A DNA stretch of 64,000 nt from Coriobacteriaceae bacterium (GTDB lineage: Bacteria; Actinomycetota; Coriobacteriia; Coriobacteriales; Atopobiaceae): the NCBI GenBank assembly GCA_004557505.1, contig SFGZ01000003.1, forward strand, positions 62,001-126,000, read 5' to 3'. Below, one piece after another: positions 8,345 to 16,439 of this stretch. The stretch's first letter is position 1; each line of letters begins with the position of its first letter. A model generated the notes under the pieces. The model made no database searches, had not been told where the DNA came from, and was given only the letters and a program-made list of their open reading frames with translations. The position numbers and the translations under genes were made by a program.

Positions 8345-9379
8345 ATGGAGAAGACCATCACCTTTGGCATCCCGTGCTTTAACGCGGCAGCCTACATGGA
8401 CACGTGCATCACTTCGATCCTCGAGGGAACCGGCTATGCCGAGGACGTCGAGATCGTGATCGTGGACGACGGCTCCGCCAAGGACGAGACGCCGCAGAAG
8501 GCGGACGAGTGGGCCGCGCGCCACCCCAGCATCATCCGTGCGGTCCACCAGGCCAACGGCGGCCACGGCAAGGCCGTGATGGCCGCCGTGGGCGTGGCTC
8601 AGGGCGCGTACTTCAAGAACATCGACTCCGACGACTGGTTCGACGCCGACGCCCTCCAGCGCCTCCTCGCCGCACTCCGCCGCTTCGACGAGCTTGGCGA
8701 CACGGTTGACCTCGTGATTTCGAACTACGTGTACGAGCACGTTGAGGATGGCACGCAGAACGTGGTCGACTACCGCCACGTGCTGCCTTCGGGGCGCGTC
8801 TTTACGTGGGACGAGATCGGCCACTTCAAGAAGACGCAGTACCTTCTCATGCATGCGCTCACGTATCGCACCAAGACCCTGCGCGCGGCAAACCTCCAGA
8901 TGCCCGCCCACACGTTCTACGTGGACAACATCTATGCCTACGTGCCGTTCCCCAAGTGCCACAACCTGTACTACCTCGACGTCGACCTCTATCGCTACTT
9001 CATTGGCCGCGATGACCAGTCCGTGAACGACGCGGTGCTCACGAGCCGCGTGGACCATTACTGGCGCGTCGCCCGCGTGATGTGGGAGGCCTACCACCTC
9101 TACGACGACGTGCAGCCCCGCAAGCTCCGCGAGTACATGATGAGCTACTTCACCATCATCATGGCGATCTGCTCGGTCTTCTCGAAGAAGTCCGACAGGC
9201 CGGATGCCGAGGAGCAGCAGCAGAGGCTCTGGGAAGACCTCAAGGACTACGACCTCAGGATGTACCGCAGGGCGCGCCACGGCGTGGTGGGCATCGTGAC
9301 CAACCTTCCCGGGTCGGTGGGCAGAGACGTCACGCTCTGGGGCTATCGCATGGCCCAGAAGCACGTGAAGTTCAACTAG
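8345..9379 (+). CDS. Family 2 glycosyltransferase
   Basis: The 344-residue protein has the GT-A fold signatures: FGIPCFNAAAY near the N-terminus, the VDDGSAKDE nucleotide site (D41-D42) and the DSDDW metal motif (residues 94-98). The last 100 residues carry no clear membrane segment, so it is likely a cytoplasmic, inverting sugar transferase. It follows glf, which suggests it uses UDP-galactofuranose or acts on the same polymer, but the donor cannot be read from sequence. The start is the ATG at 8345; the upstream stretch to 8024 overlaps glf and is a shadow frame. Confidence 0.88.
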   Translation: MEKTITFGIPCFNAAAYMDTCITSILEGTGYAEDVEIVIVDDGSAKDETPQKADEWAARHPSIIRAVHQANGGHGKAVMAAVGVAQGAYFKNIDSDDWFDADALQRLLAALRRFDELGDTVDLVISNYVYEHVEDGTQNVVDYRHVLPSGRVFTWDEIGHFKKTQYLLMHALTYRTKTLRAANLQMPAHTFYVDNIYAYVPFPKCHNLYYLDVDLYRYFIGRDDQSVNDAVLTSRVDHYWRVARVMWEAYHLYDDVQPRKLREYMMSYFTIIMAICSVFSKKSDRPDAEEQQQRLWEDLKDYDLRMYRRARHGVVGIVTNLPGSVGRDVTLWGYRMAQKHVKFN

Positions 9380-9476
9380 GCCTGGGCCGGCGCGTCCCTT
9401 GCGCGCCGCGCGCGCCTCGCGCACGGCCGGTGCCCTCTCGGCCGGTCCCTGCCCCGGTGCCCCTCTCCCGGAGAAT

Positions 9477-9543
9477 ATCGCCTTTTCTTAATCGCAAAGA
9501 AAGCGACCTGGGGAAACGCGGGCCGCTTTTAAGAGAAGGCGAT
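9477..9543. terminator. Possible bidirectional terminator between glycosyltransferase and treC
   Basis: An outer inverted repeat (ATCGCCTTTTCTTA at 9477-9490 against TAAGAGAAGGCGAT at 9530-9543, one mismatch) encloses an inner AAAGCG...CGCTTT stem followed by TT. It sits between two convergent genes and reads equally well on both strands, as expected of a shared terminator. Confidence 0.55.
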
Positions 9544-9618
9544 GGATCCGTCTCTGCGGCCTCCGCTGCCACCGCAGCCTGCGAGCGCCGCGCCGCCCGC
9601 AACGCCACCCGCCGTCCG

Positions 9619-11313
9619 CTACCAGGCGAAGACGGCGGCCACCCAGGGGCCGAGCACGAGGGTGCCCTCCTCCTCATGCATGTCGCGGGCATTGGCGATG
9701 AGAAGCGAGCCTTCGGCAAGGCCATCCGAGGCTATGGCCGGCTGGCGCGTGCCGGAGAAGTTGCAGAGAACCACAAGGCGGGCGGGGCCGGATGGTGCGT
9801 CATCGAGCGTGCGCTCGAAGGCGATCACCTTGTCGGAGAGCGCATCGAGGAAATGGACGCTGCCCCTCTGGATGACAGGCGTCTCCTTGCGCAGGGAGAT
9901 CAGTCGGCGGTAGTAGGACCAGACCGACTCGGGGTCACGGACCTCCGCCTTCGCGTTGACCGTCGTGTGGTTCGAGGGGATGCCGATCCAGGGGGTGCCG
10001 GTCGTAAAGCCTGCATGCTTGCTCTCATCCCACTGCATGGGCGTGCGGCCGTTGTCGCGGGAGCGTCTGCCGATGATGCGCAGGGCCTCGCCGGGGGTCT
10101 TCCCCTCGTCCTGGAGGATCTGGTAGTAGTTCAGTGACTCGACGTCGCGGTACTCGTCTATGGAGGCAAAGCCCGGGTCGGTCATGCCGAGCTCCTCGCC
10201 CTGGTAGATGTAGGGCGTGCCGCGCATCAGGTGGTTGATCGTGCCGACAAGCTCGCTCGAGCGGCGCCAGGCCTCCTCGCTCGAGCAGTCGCCAAAGCGG
10301 GAGTTGGGCCGCGGCTGGTCGTGGTTGGACCAGAAGAGGGCGTTCCAGCCGCCGCCCGCCGTCATTCCCTCCTGCCAGCTGGCGAGGGTGTCCCGAAGGG
10401 CCGCGATATTGGGCTCTGCCAGGGCCCATTTGTCGCCGTCCCGGTAGTCGACCTTCAGGTGATGGAACGAGAAGGTCTGGGAGAGCTCGTGGTAGCGGGG
10501 GGCGGAGTAGCGGATGCAGTTCTCGATCGACGTGGAGCTCATCTCGCCGACCGTCACCATCCCGTCGAGGCCCCCCTCGCGCACAAGCTCGCGGATGTAC
10601 TCGTGTACGTGCGGCCCGTCCGTGTAGAACCTGCGCCCGTCCCCCTCGTCGTCGTCCTCGAGGTGGTCTGGCTTGGAGATGAGGTTCACGACATCGAAGC
10701 GGAAGCCGGAGACGCCCCTGTCCTTCCAGAAGCGGACGACGTCGACAAGCTCGCGGCGCACCTCGGGGTTGTCCCAGTTGAGGTCTGCCTGGCTCGTGTC
10801 GAACAGATGGAGATACCACTTGTTAAGGGAGGGGACGTACTCCCAGGCGCTGCCGCCGAACTTCGAGAGCCAGTTTGTGGGCGGCTCGCCGGGATCTTTG
10901 GCGGAAGCGCCCGGTGCCGCATCGACGAACTTGTAGTAGGCCAGGTACTTGGGGTCTCCTGCCAGCGCGCGCTGAAACCACGCATGGCTCGTGGAGGTGT
11001 GGTTGAAGACCATGTCGAGCATGAGGCCAATGCCACGCGCCCCGGCCTCGCGCGCCAGCTCGTCGAAGTCCGCCATGGTCCCATACATCGGCTCGATCGT
11101 GCGGTAGTCCGCCACGTCGTAGCCGTTGTCGACCTGGGGGGATGAGAAGAACGGCGTGATCCAGAGGTAGTCCACGCCAAGCCCCTTCAGGTAGTCGAGG
11201 CGCTGCGTGATGCCCCTGATATCGCCGATCCCATCTCCGTTGGAATCGTTGAAGCTCCTGATGTAGATCTGGTAGACGACCTTGTCCCCAAGCTGTTCCG
11301 CGCGGTCCTGCAT
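9619..11313 (-). CDS. treC: Trehalose-6-phosphate hydrolase (GH13)
   Basis: The 564-residue GH13 enzyme begins VVYQIYIRSFNDSNGDGIGD. It has the catalytic nucleophile in GFRFDVVNLISK, the general acid in VGEMSSTSIEN, and the third carboxylate in SNHDQPR. The segment TFSFHHLKVDYRDGDKW is characteristic of phosphotrehalases rather than oligo-1,6-glucosidases. It should split trehalose 6-phosphate delivered by the TreB PTS into glucose and glucose 6-phosphate. treB lies upstream and the TreR-like regulator is divergent, so context and sequence agree. I start at the ATG at 11313; the frame stays open far upstream through treB, but that part is a shadow. Confidence 0.94.
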   Translation of the reverse strand: MQDRAEQLGDKVVYQIYIRSFNDSNGDGIGDIRGITQRLDYLKGLGVDYLWITPFFSSPQVDNGYDVADYRTIEPMYGTMADFDELAREAGARGIGLMLDMVFNHTSTSHAWFQRALAGDPKYLAYYKFVDAAPGASAKDPGEPPTNWLSKFGGSAWEYVPSLNKWYLHLFDTSQADLNWDNPEVRRELVDVVRFWKDRGVSGFRFDVVNLISKPDHLEDDDEGDGRRFYTDGPHVHEYIRELVREGGLDGMVTVGEMSSTSIENCIRYSAPRYHELSQTFSFHHLKVDYRDGDKWALAEPNIAALRDTLASWQEGMTAGGGWNALFWSNHDQPRPNSRFGDCSSEEAWRRSSELVGTINHLMRGTPYIYQGEELGMTDPGFASIDEYRDVESLNYYQILQDEGKTPGEALRIIGRRSRDNGRTPMQWDESKHAGFTTGTPWIGIPSNHTTVNAKAEVRDPESVWSYYRRLISLRKETPVIQRGSVHFLDALSDKVIAFERTLDDAPSGPARLVVLCNFSGTRQPAIASDGLAEGSLLIANARDMHEEEGTLVLGPWVAAVFAW

Positions 11314-11320
11314 GACAGCG

Positions 11321-11364
11321 CCCCTCTCGGCACGAGGGGCTGGGAAGGCGGGGTTCCCAGCCCC
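11321..11364 (-). promoter_or_regulatory. Two hairpins between treB and treC
   Basis: Two adjacent inverted repeats occupy the 107-bp gap between treB and treC: CCCCTC...GAGGGG (11321-11339) and GGGGCTGGGA...TCCCAGCCCC (11336-11364). They share a few bases, so they may be alternative folds. They could act as an mRNA-processing site or partial terminator that sets treB above treC; this is inference from structure only. Confidence 0.4.
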
Positions 11365-11420
11365 GACGGATTCATGTGGTTGGTGGCGGGCGGTGGACGC
11401 CTCTCCACCCTGGCCCTCGG

Positions 11421-12881
11421 CTACGACTCGAGTGCAGCGGAAGTGCCGACGCCACGGTCGATGCCCTTGCGCTTGCCGATGATGAGGGTGAGTGCGAAGG
11501 GGATCGCGACGGCGAGCAGCATGCAGAGGGCGTACATCGGGATGTACGGGGGCTGCATCGAGAGGATGCCGGGCAGGCCGCCGACGCCGATCGCGTTGGC
11601 CGTGCAGGAGGTGACCGTGCAGAGGATGGCGGCGCAGGAGCTGCCGATCATGCTGCAGACGAACGGGAAGGTGTACTTGAGGTTGACGCCGAACATGGCG
11701 GGCTCGGTCACGCCGAGGTAGCAGGAGAGGCAGGCGGGGATGTTGACCTGCTGTGCCCTCTCGTTCTTCCTCTGGAGCACGCACATGGCGAGGACGGAGG
11801 AGCCCTGGGCAATGTTGGAAAGGGCGATCATGGGCCAGAGCATTGTGCCGCCGGTCTGGGAGATAAGCTGGAGGTCGACGGCGTTGGTCATGTGATGCAG
11901 GCCCGTGATTACGAGGGGAGCGTAGACGGCACCGAATATGGCGCCGAAGATAACGCGGAAGCCGCCGGAGATGCCAGCCCACACCACATCGCCGATCCAA
12001 GATCCGATGGCCCAGCCGATGGGGCCGACGATGAAGTGGGCGGTCATGACGCCAAGGAGCAGCGAGCAGAAGGGGACGACGATCATCTGGATGATGGTGG
12101 GGCAGATCTTCTTGAAGAAGCGCTCGTAGTAGTTGAAGCAGACAGCGGCGAGGATGGCAGGAAGGACCTGGGACTGGTAGCCGATCATGTGGACCTGGGC
12201 AAAGCCGAAGTCCCAGGTGTGCGTGGCCCAGTCGGCTTCCGTGGCGCCCGGCACCGCGTAGGCGTTCATGAGCTGGCCTGAGACGAGCGTGAGGCCGAGG
12301 ACGATGCCGAGCATGGGGGTGCCGCCCATCTTCTTTGTGATGGACCAGCAGATGCCCACAGGGATGCCCAGGTGGAAGACCGCCTCGCCGATGAGCCAGA
12401 GGAAGTTGTAGACGCCAGTCCAGAACTGGGAGAGGCTGGCAAGGGTCTGGGTCCCGTCTGGCCCGAAGTAGGGCATGTCGCCCAGGACGTTGCGGAACCC
12501 GAGGATGAGGCCGCCTGTGACGATGGCGGGGATCAGGGGTGCGAAGACCTCGGCGATGGCGCCCATGGCCCTCTGTACGGGGTTCTGGTTGCTAACCGCC
12601 GCCGCCTTCACATCGGCCTTCGAGGCCTCGCCGACGCCGGAGACGGCCACGAAGTCGTTATAGAAGTCATCCACGTCGTTGCCGATGATGACCTGGAACT
12701 GGCCTGCCTGCGTGAAGCTTCCCTTCACGGACTCCAGCGCCTCGATGGCGGGCACGTCCGCCTTGCCTGGGTCTGCCAGCGCGAATCTCATGCGCGTTAT
12801 GCAGTGGGTCACGGCGGCGATGTTTGCCTTGCCGCCAACGAGATGCAGGAGCCTCGCAGCATCTTCCTGATACCTTCCCAT
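11421..12881 (-). CDS. treB: Trehalose-specific PTS enzyme IIBC
   Basis: The 486-residue membrane protein has an N-terminal EIIB domain with the phosphorylated cysteine in AAVTHCITRMRF (about residue 25), then an EIIC domain of about ten membrane segments. The IIC contains the family blocks GGLILGFRNVLGD, WLIGEAVFHLGIPVGICWS, KKMGGTPMLGIVLG and GVTEPAMFGVNLKY, all closely matching TreB of enteric bacteria. There is no fused EIIA, so a glucose-type EIIA must act in trans. It imports and phosphorylates trehalose. The start at 12881 follows GGAGGAAGC; the operator region lies just upstream and treC just downstream. Confidence 0.95.
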   Translation of the reverse strand: MGRYQEDAARLLHLVGGKANIAAVTHCITRMRFALADPGKADVPAIEALESVKGSFTQAGQFQVIIGNDVDDFYNDFVAVSGVGEASKADVKAAAVSNQNPVQRAMGAIAEVFAPLIPAIVTGGLILGFRNVLGDMPYFGPDGTQTLASLSQFWTGVYNFLWLIGEAVFHLGIPVGICWSITKKMGGTPMLGIVLGLTLVSGQLMNAYAVPGATEADWATHTWDFGFAQVHMIGYQSQVLPAILAAVCFNYYERFFKKICPTIIQMIVVPFCSLLLGVMTAHFIVGPIGWAIGSWIGDVVWAGISGGFRVIFGAIFGAVYAPLVITGLHHMTNAVDLQLISQTGGTMLWPMIALSNIAQGSSVLAMCVLQRKNERAQQVNIPACLSCYLGVTEPAMFGVNLKYTFPFVCSMIGSSCAAILCTVTSCTANAIGVGGLPGILSMQPPYIPMYALCMLLAVAIPFALTLIIGKRKGIDRGVGTSAALES

Positions 12882-12925
12882 GCTTCCTCCATTGCTCTGG
12901 GGCACTGGCCCTCCCTGTCTGGTAA

Positions 12926-12977
12926 ACCTATCTGAATAGGTATGCTGAAAGCATACGCCATACCTATTCAGATAGGT
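12926..12977. promoter_or_regulatory. Double TreR-type operator between treB and treR
   Basis: Two copies of a 16-bp palindrome, ACCTATctgaATAGGT (12926-12941) and ACCTATtcagATAGGT (12962-12977), lie 36 bp centre to centre. They are themselves arranged as an inverted repeat around TATGCtgaaaGCATA. They start 45 bp upstream of treB and about 175 bp upstream of treR. This is the expected place for a GntR-family dimer to control both divergent genes, probably with trehalose 6-phosphate as inducer (known for the TreR family). An AT-rich -10 element for treB may overlap the sites. Confidence 0.8.
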
Positions 12978-13151
12978 ATGCAAGGGCCGGGGCGTCCACA
13001 GACGGCAGGAATCGGACGGCGAGCGGAACCTCTCCTACGGCTGACTCGGATGGTGCCGGCAACTCCACGCTTCCTCATGGGGAGGAGCCTTGCCGCCTCC
13101 TGTTCCGCTACCATCGGGAGGGTAAGGGCTATCCAGATGGGAGTGGAGCGC

Positions 13152-13874
13152 ATGCGAGCGGTATACGATCAGGTCTACGAGGGCCTTCTTGAGAAGGTCG
13201 AGGACGGCAGCTATCCGTATAAGGGGTTCATTCCCTCGGAGGCCGAGCTCTGCGACCAGTATGCCTGCTCCCACAACACGGTGCGGCGCGCCATCAGGCT
13301 GCTCGCCCAGGAGGGCTACGTCCAGCCCATCAACGGCAAGGGCGTACGGGTGATCTATCTGCCCGAAAAGAGGGAGACCTTCTCGATAGGGGGGATCGAG
13401 ACCTTCAAGGAGGCGGCGCGCCGCAACGGCTTCGAGGTGGAGACGAAAGTCGTCGCGCTGGGGCAGACGACGGTGTCCGAGGGCTTCTCGCAGGAGAGCG
13501 GTTTTCCGGAGGGCTCGGAGGTCACCCATGTGGAGCGGGTGCGCTACATGGACGGGCAGGCGCGGATCCTGGACCGCAACTGGTATCTCACGGAGCTCGT
13601 GCCTGGGATAACGGAGGAGATAGCGGCGGACTCCATCTACGCCTACATCGAGGGGGCCCTCGGGATGCGCGTCACGACGAGCAGGCGCACCTTCCTCGCC
13701 GAGAAGGCCAGGAAGGCGGACCGCGAGCTGCTCGACCTGGGGGACTACGACTTTGTCGCCGTCGTGGTCAACCACACCTTCAACGACGACGGCATCATGT
13801 TCGAGTACACCCAGTCTCGCCATCACCCGAAACACCTGTCGTTCACGACCGTTGCCCTGCGCAACCAGCTCTGA
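13152..13874 (+). CDS. treR: GntR family repressor of trehalose utilisation
   Basis: The 240-residue product has an N-terminal GntR winged helix (about residues 1-70: GFIPSEAELCDQYACSHNTV, then RRAIRLLAQEGYVQP and a GKGVRV wing) and a C-terminal UTRA ligand-binding domain ending in FEYTQSRHHPKHLSF. The length and domain order match the HutC/TreR subfamily. It is divergent from treB, with a double palindromic operator between them. I prefer the ATG at 13152, which begins MRAVYDQVYEGLLEKVEDG, behind GGAGTGGAGC. Earlier in-frame codons (to 12942) run through the operator and are unlikely. Confidence 0.9.
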   Translation: MRAVYDQVYEGLLEKVEDGSYPYKGFIPSEAELCDQYACSHNTVRRAIRLLAQEGYVQPINGKGVRVIYLPEKRETFSIGGIETFKEAARRNGFEVETKVVALGQTTVSEGFSQESGFPEGSEVTHVERVRYMDGQARILDRNWYLTELVPGITEEIAADSIYAYIEGALGMRVTTSRRTFLAEKARKADRELLDLGDYDFVAVVVNHTFNDDGIMFEYTQSRHHPKHLSFTTVALRNQL

Positions 13875-13932
13875 GGAGGCGGCGGCGCGTCGGCGCCGTG
13901 CTGCGGCCCGGGCGCTACGCCGGGATCGCCCG

Positions 13933-14907
13933 CTACACCAGGTCTCGAGCGGCGGGGAAGCCGTACGCCCCCGTGGCACTTCTGGCCCCGGCCGCGATCG
14001 CCTGCTCGAGCGCCCGCGTGGCGAGAACCCCCACAACGTCCACCTGGGCCTCGACCACGCCCGTTGCCATGACGAAGATCGTGTCGCCGTCGTTGGTGGT
14101 GTGCGTGGGTCTGATGGTGTGGGCATAGGCGTCGGCGGCCATCTGGGCCACCTTCGTGGCCTGCGCCTTGGTGAGCCGCACGTTGGTGACCACGCACGAG
14201 ATGGTCGTGTTGGTCCTGCGCTCGAGCGGCATCTGCGCCGCCAGCGAAAGGACCTCCTCCTCGGTGCTTGCGAGGGCCGAGCCGTCCGCAGTGCGAAGGC
14301 CCGCGATCGGCGCGCCGGAGGTGGGGTCGACGACGTCACCGCAGGCGTTCACGGCCGCCACGGCACCGCAGACAAGCGCGCCGATCGTCTCGACGTCCTC
14401 GCCGAGGCCGCTCTTCATGGCCCGCGCGGGGCCTCCGACCTTTCCCACGGTGCAGCCGGTGCCAGCGCCTGCGTTGCCGCAGCCGAGCGGCTCCCCGCCG
14501 CCCTCGAGCGCGAGGCGCGTCGCCTGGGCCCCATCCGCCGCGGTGGGCCGGACGTGCGGGTCCCCGCAGGCCAGGTCAAAGACGCAGGCGCCGGAGACGA
14601 TGGGCACAACGCCCACGCCCACGTCAAGGCCGATCCCATGTCGCTCCAGCTCCTCGGCGACGCCGCAGGACGCCGCGAGGCCGTAGGCGGAGCCCCCCGA
14701 GAGCACCACGGCGTTCAGGGTCTGGACGGTCTCCTCGGGGCGGAGAAGGTCGGTCTCGCGCGTCGCGGGGGCGCCCCCGCGCACGTCGACGCCACCCGTC
14801 GCCCCCTTGGGGCAGATGATGACCGTGCAGCCCGTGCCCGCCTCGGTGTTGGTTGCGTGCGCGGCGAAGATGCCGGGAATCTGGGTGATGCTCTCGATGC
14901 GCGCCAT
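13933..14907 (-). CDS. P1 family peptidase (DmpA/S58-type)
   Basis: The 324-residue protein matches the self-processing P1 (S58) peptidases. The N-terminal part has HATNTEAGTGCTVI and NAVVLSGGSAYGLAA (the GSAYG substrate loop). The conserved segment RRTNTTISCVVTN (about residues 230-242) contains the Thr/Ser region where relatives cut themselves to expose an N-terminal nucleophile. Family members include D-/beta-aminopeptidases and putative transaminases in other annotations. No signal peptide is present. It is the leftward neighbour of maf with a 48-bp gap and may share its transcript. The substrate is unknown. Confidence 0.85.
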   Translation of the reverse strand: MARIESITQIPGIFAAHATNTEAGTGCTVIICPKGATGGVDVRGGAPATRETDLLRPEETVQTLNAVVLSGGSAYGLAASCGVAEELERHGIGLDVGVGVVPIVSGACVFDLACGDPHVRPTAADGAQATRLALEGGGEPLGCGNAGAGTGCTVGKVGGPARAMKSGLGEDVETIGALVCGAVAAVNACGDVVDPTSGAPIAGLRTADGSALASTEEEVLSLAAQMPLERRTNTTISCVVTNVRLTKAQATKVAQMAADAYAHTIRPTHTTNDGDTIFVMATGVVEAQVDVVGVLATRALEQAIAAGARSATGAYGFPAARDLV

Positions 14908-14955
14908 GGTCCTCCCATCGTCTAGAACGTGTGCAATGCCGTTTGCAGTATCTCG

Positions 14956-15579
14956 CTAGCCCGCGGTGCCCAGGCAGAGGGCAACGAGGCCTTGCGTCCC
15001 AAGGAGCGCCTCGAGCTCTCGTACGACGCGCGCGATGGGCAGGCCCACGACGTTTGCCCAGTCGCCCTCTATGCCGCTCACGAGGATCCTGCCGCGTCCC
15101 TGGATACCATATGCCCCCGCCTTGTCCATTGGCTCGCCAGAGGCCACGTAGGCGTCGATCTGCTCGTCCGTGAGGGCAAAGAACGAGACGCGCGTGGTCT
15201 CCACAAAGGAGCGGCTGCCACGTGCCGCTGCGGCTGGGCCCAGCTGCATGAGGCAGACGCCTGTGGAGACGTGGTGCGTGCGGCCGGACAGCTCGTGGAG
15301 CATCGCGCGCGCCGCCGACTCGTCTTCCGGCTTTCCCAACATGTCGCCATCCTCGGTCCACACGATGGTGTCTGCGGCGAGAAGGACGCCCTCGGCCGCC
15401 GTTCCCTCAAGGGAGGCTCGCGTCGCCTCGGCCTTCTGGCAGGCAAGGCGCTCCACCAGATGCGTTGGGGTCTCGTCGTCCCGGCGGGTCTCGTCAATGC
15501 CCGCGGGCACAACGGTGAGCGAGAAGCCGGCCTCCTCAAGGAGCTGCCGCCTTCTGGGGGACTGCGATGCCAGGTACAT
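14956..15579 (-). CDS. maf: Maf-like nucleotide pyrophosphatase
   Basis: The 207-residue product starts MYLASQSPRRRQLLEEAGF, the classic Maf signature, followed by the VLLAADTIVWTEDG acidic site, a K in LGKPEDESAAR and the C-terminal GAYGIQGRG and GDWANVVGLP blocks. Maf proteins hydrolyse non-canonical or specific nucleoside triphosphates (dTTP/UTP type) and influence septum formation when overexpressed. The start at 15579 removes an arginine-rich upstream extension that overlaps a hairpin; it has only a weak GGAATCGC site before it. The gene is leftward between the ferredoxin and the P1 peptidase. Confidence 0.92.
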   Translation of the reverse strand: MYLASQSPRRRQLLEEAGFSLTVVPAGIDETRRDDETPTHLVERLACQKAEATRASLEGTAAEGVLLAADTIVWTEDGDMLGKPEDESAARAMLHELSGRTHHVSTGVCLMQLGPAAAARGSRSFVETTRVSFFALTDEQIDAYVASGEPMDKAGAYGIQGRGRILVSGIEGDWANVVGLPIARVVRELEALLGTQGLVALCLGTAG

Positions 15580-15660
15580 GCGATTCCAATCACTGGGTTC
15601 CGGTGTCCGTACGTAGCATAGCCGTTCCGGGACGGTTGGTCGAAAGGGGCGGGCATGACA

Positions 15661-15692
15661 AGGCGAGGGGCCGCAGCTGCGGCCCCTCGCCT
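15661..15692 (-). terminator. Strong hairpin after the ferredoxin gene
   Basis: A 32-bp perfect palindrome (AGGCGAGGGGCCGCAG and its complement, no extra loop) lies 28 bp past the ferredoxin stop. It probably ends that transcript before maf, though there is no U-tract. Confidence 0.6.
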
Positions 15693-15719
15693 GTGCCAAC
15701 GCCGTATGAGCCGCGCGGG

Positions 15720-15905
15720 CTACTCGATGGTGATGGCGGAGACGGGGCAGTTGTCCGCCGCCTCCTGGGCGCTGTCCTCGGCATCCTCGGGCATGTCACC
15801 CTCGACGGCCTGCGCAATGCCGTCGTCGCCGATGGTGAAGACGTCGGGGCAGGTGCCCTCGCAAAGACCGCAGCCGATGCAATCCTCGTTGACAGAAGCC
15901 TTCAT
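15720..15905 (-). CDS. Single-cluster [4Fe-4S] ferredoxin
   Basis: The 61-residue acidic protein carries C9-x2-C12-x2-C15 and a distant C53-P, the ligand set of monocluster ferredoxins of the Thermotoga/Clostridium type. An additional C19 follows in the CEGTCPDVF segment, a position that forms a disulfide in some relatives. It should carry one low-potential electron in cytoplasmic redox reactions, for example with pyruvate:ferredoxin oxidoreductase (not in this window). It is monocistronic, with a promoter region upstream and a strong hairpin downstream. The ATG at 15905 follows GTGAGAGGAACGCAAC. Confidence 0.93.
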   Translation of the reverse strand: MKASVNEDCIGCGLCEGTCPDVFTIGDDGIAQAVEGDMPEDAEDSAQEAADNCPVSAITIE

Positions 15906-16241
15906 GTTGCGTTCCTCTCACTTGAACTTCCCGTCCCTGGGCCCCTTACCCAAGGTCGTACTCTTTTTACACGTTTCCGCTGCGGTGCGCAACGTTATTC
16001 TGCCTGTGGTCCAAAAAGAGCTGTGAGGCATGGGAAGGCCCCTCGGGCCGAGGCGTGTCCCCAGCGGAGGGGGTGAGGCCGGCATGCAGGGAGGCGGCGG
16101 GGCTCGCCATCAGGCGGGCTCGCCGATGCGCCGCCCTCTGCCGTTGGCGGTACCCGAGGCCGTGCTCGCAACAGTGACGCCCATTGCAAGGATACAGTTA
16201 CTGATGGGGACTCAGGCAAGCCAGGATCTGCAAAGGTGGAA
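15906..16241. other. Intergenic region with GC-rich repeats
   Basis: This 336-bp gap holds the ferredoxin promoter on its left and a GC-rich stretch at about 16080-16160 with nested GGCGG/CCGCC complementarity. The composition changes to AT-richer sequence after about 16180, at the approach to the accessory region. I see no supported gene. Confidence 0.4.
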
Positions 16242-16436
16242 ATGGTCAGGCTAAAGTATGGAAGCACCAATACGTTTCTCGTTCGTGGGGCACAGGGAAA
16301 CTTGCTTGTTGACACCGGCTACGCGGGAACGCTCCGATCGTTCTACAAAGCCTTAAAATGTAAGGGCATCAGAGTTAAAGACATAGCATATGTGTTGGCT
16401 ACGCACTACCATCCGGATCACAAAATGCGCCGCTAA
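16242..16436 (+). pseudogene. Truncated metallo-beta-lactamase-fold hydrolase
   Basis: The 64-residue frame reads as the N-terminus of an MBL-fold hydrolase: YGSTNTFLVRG, LLVDTGYAG and VLATHYHPDH, the last being the HxHxDH-type metal motif (H-Y-H-P-D-H). The protein then ends within four residues, where functional enzymes run on for another 150 or more. The missing part is not found downstream; the sequence switches to the end of a CPBP protease on the other strand at about 16435. The start at 16242 has AAAGGTGG before it. This is a deletion or insertion junction, not a functional enzyme. Confidence 0.75.
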
Positions 16437-16439
16437 AGA

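Noticed and set aside
9619..12000. A 793-residue treC product with a long N-terminal extension
   Set aside because: The extension runs through treB in another frame and is rich in Arg/His. The enzyme family begins at the ATG at 11313.
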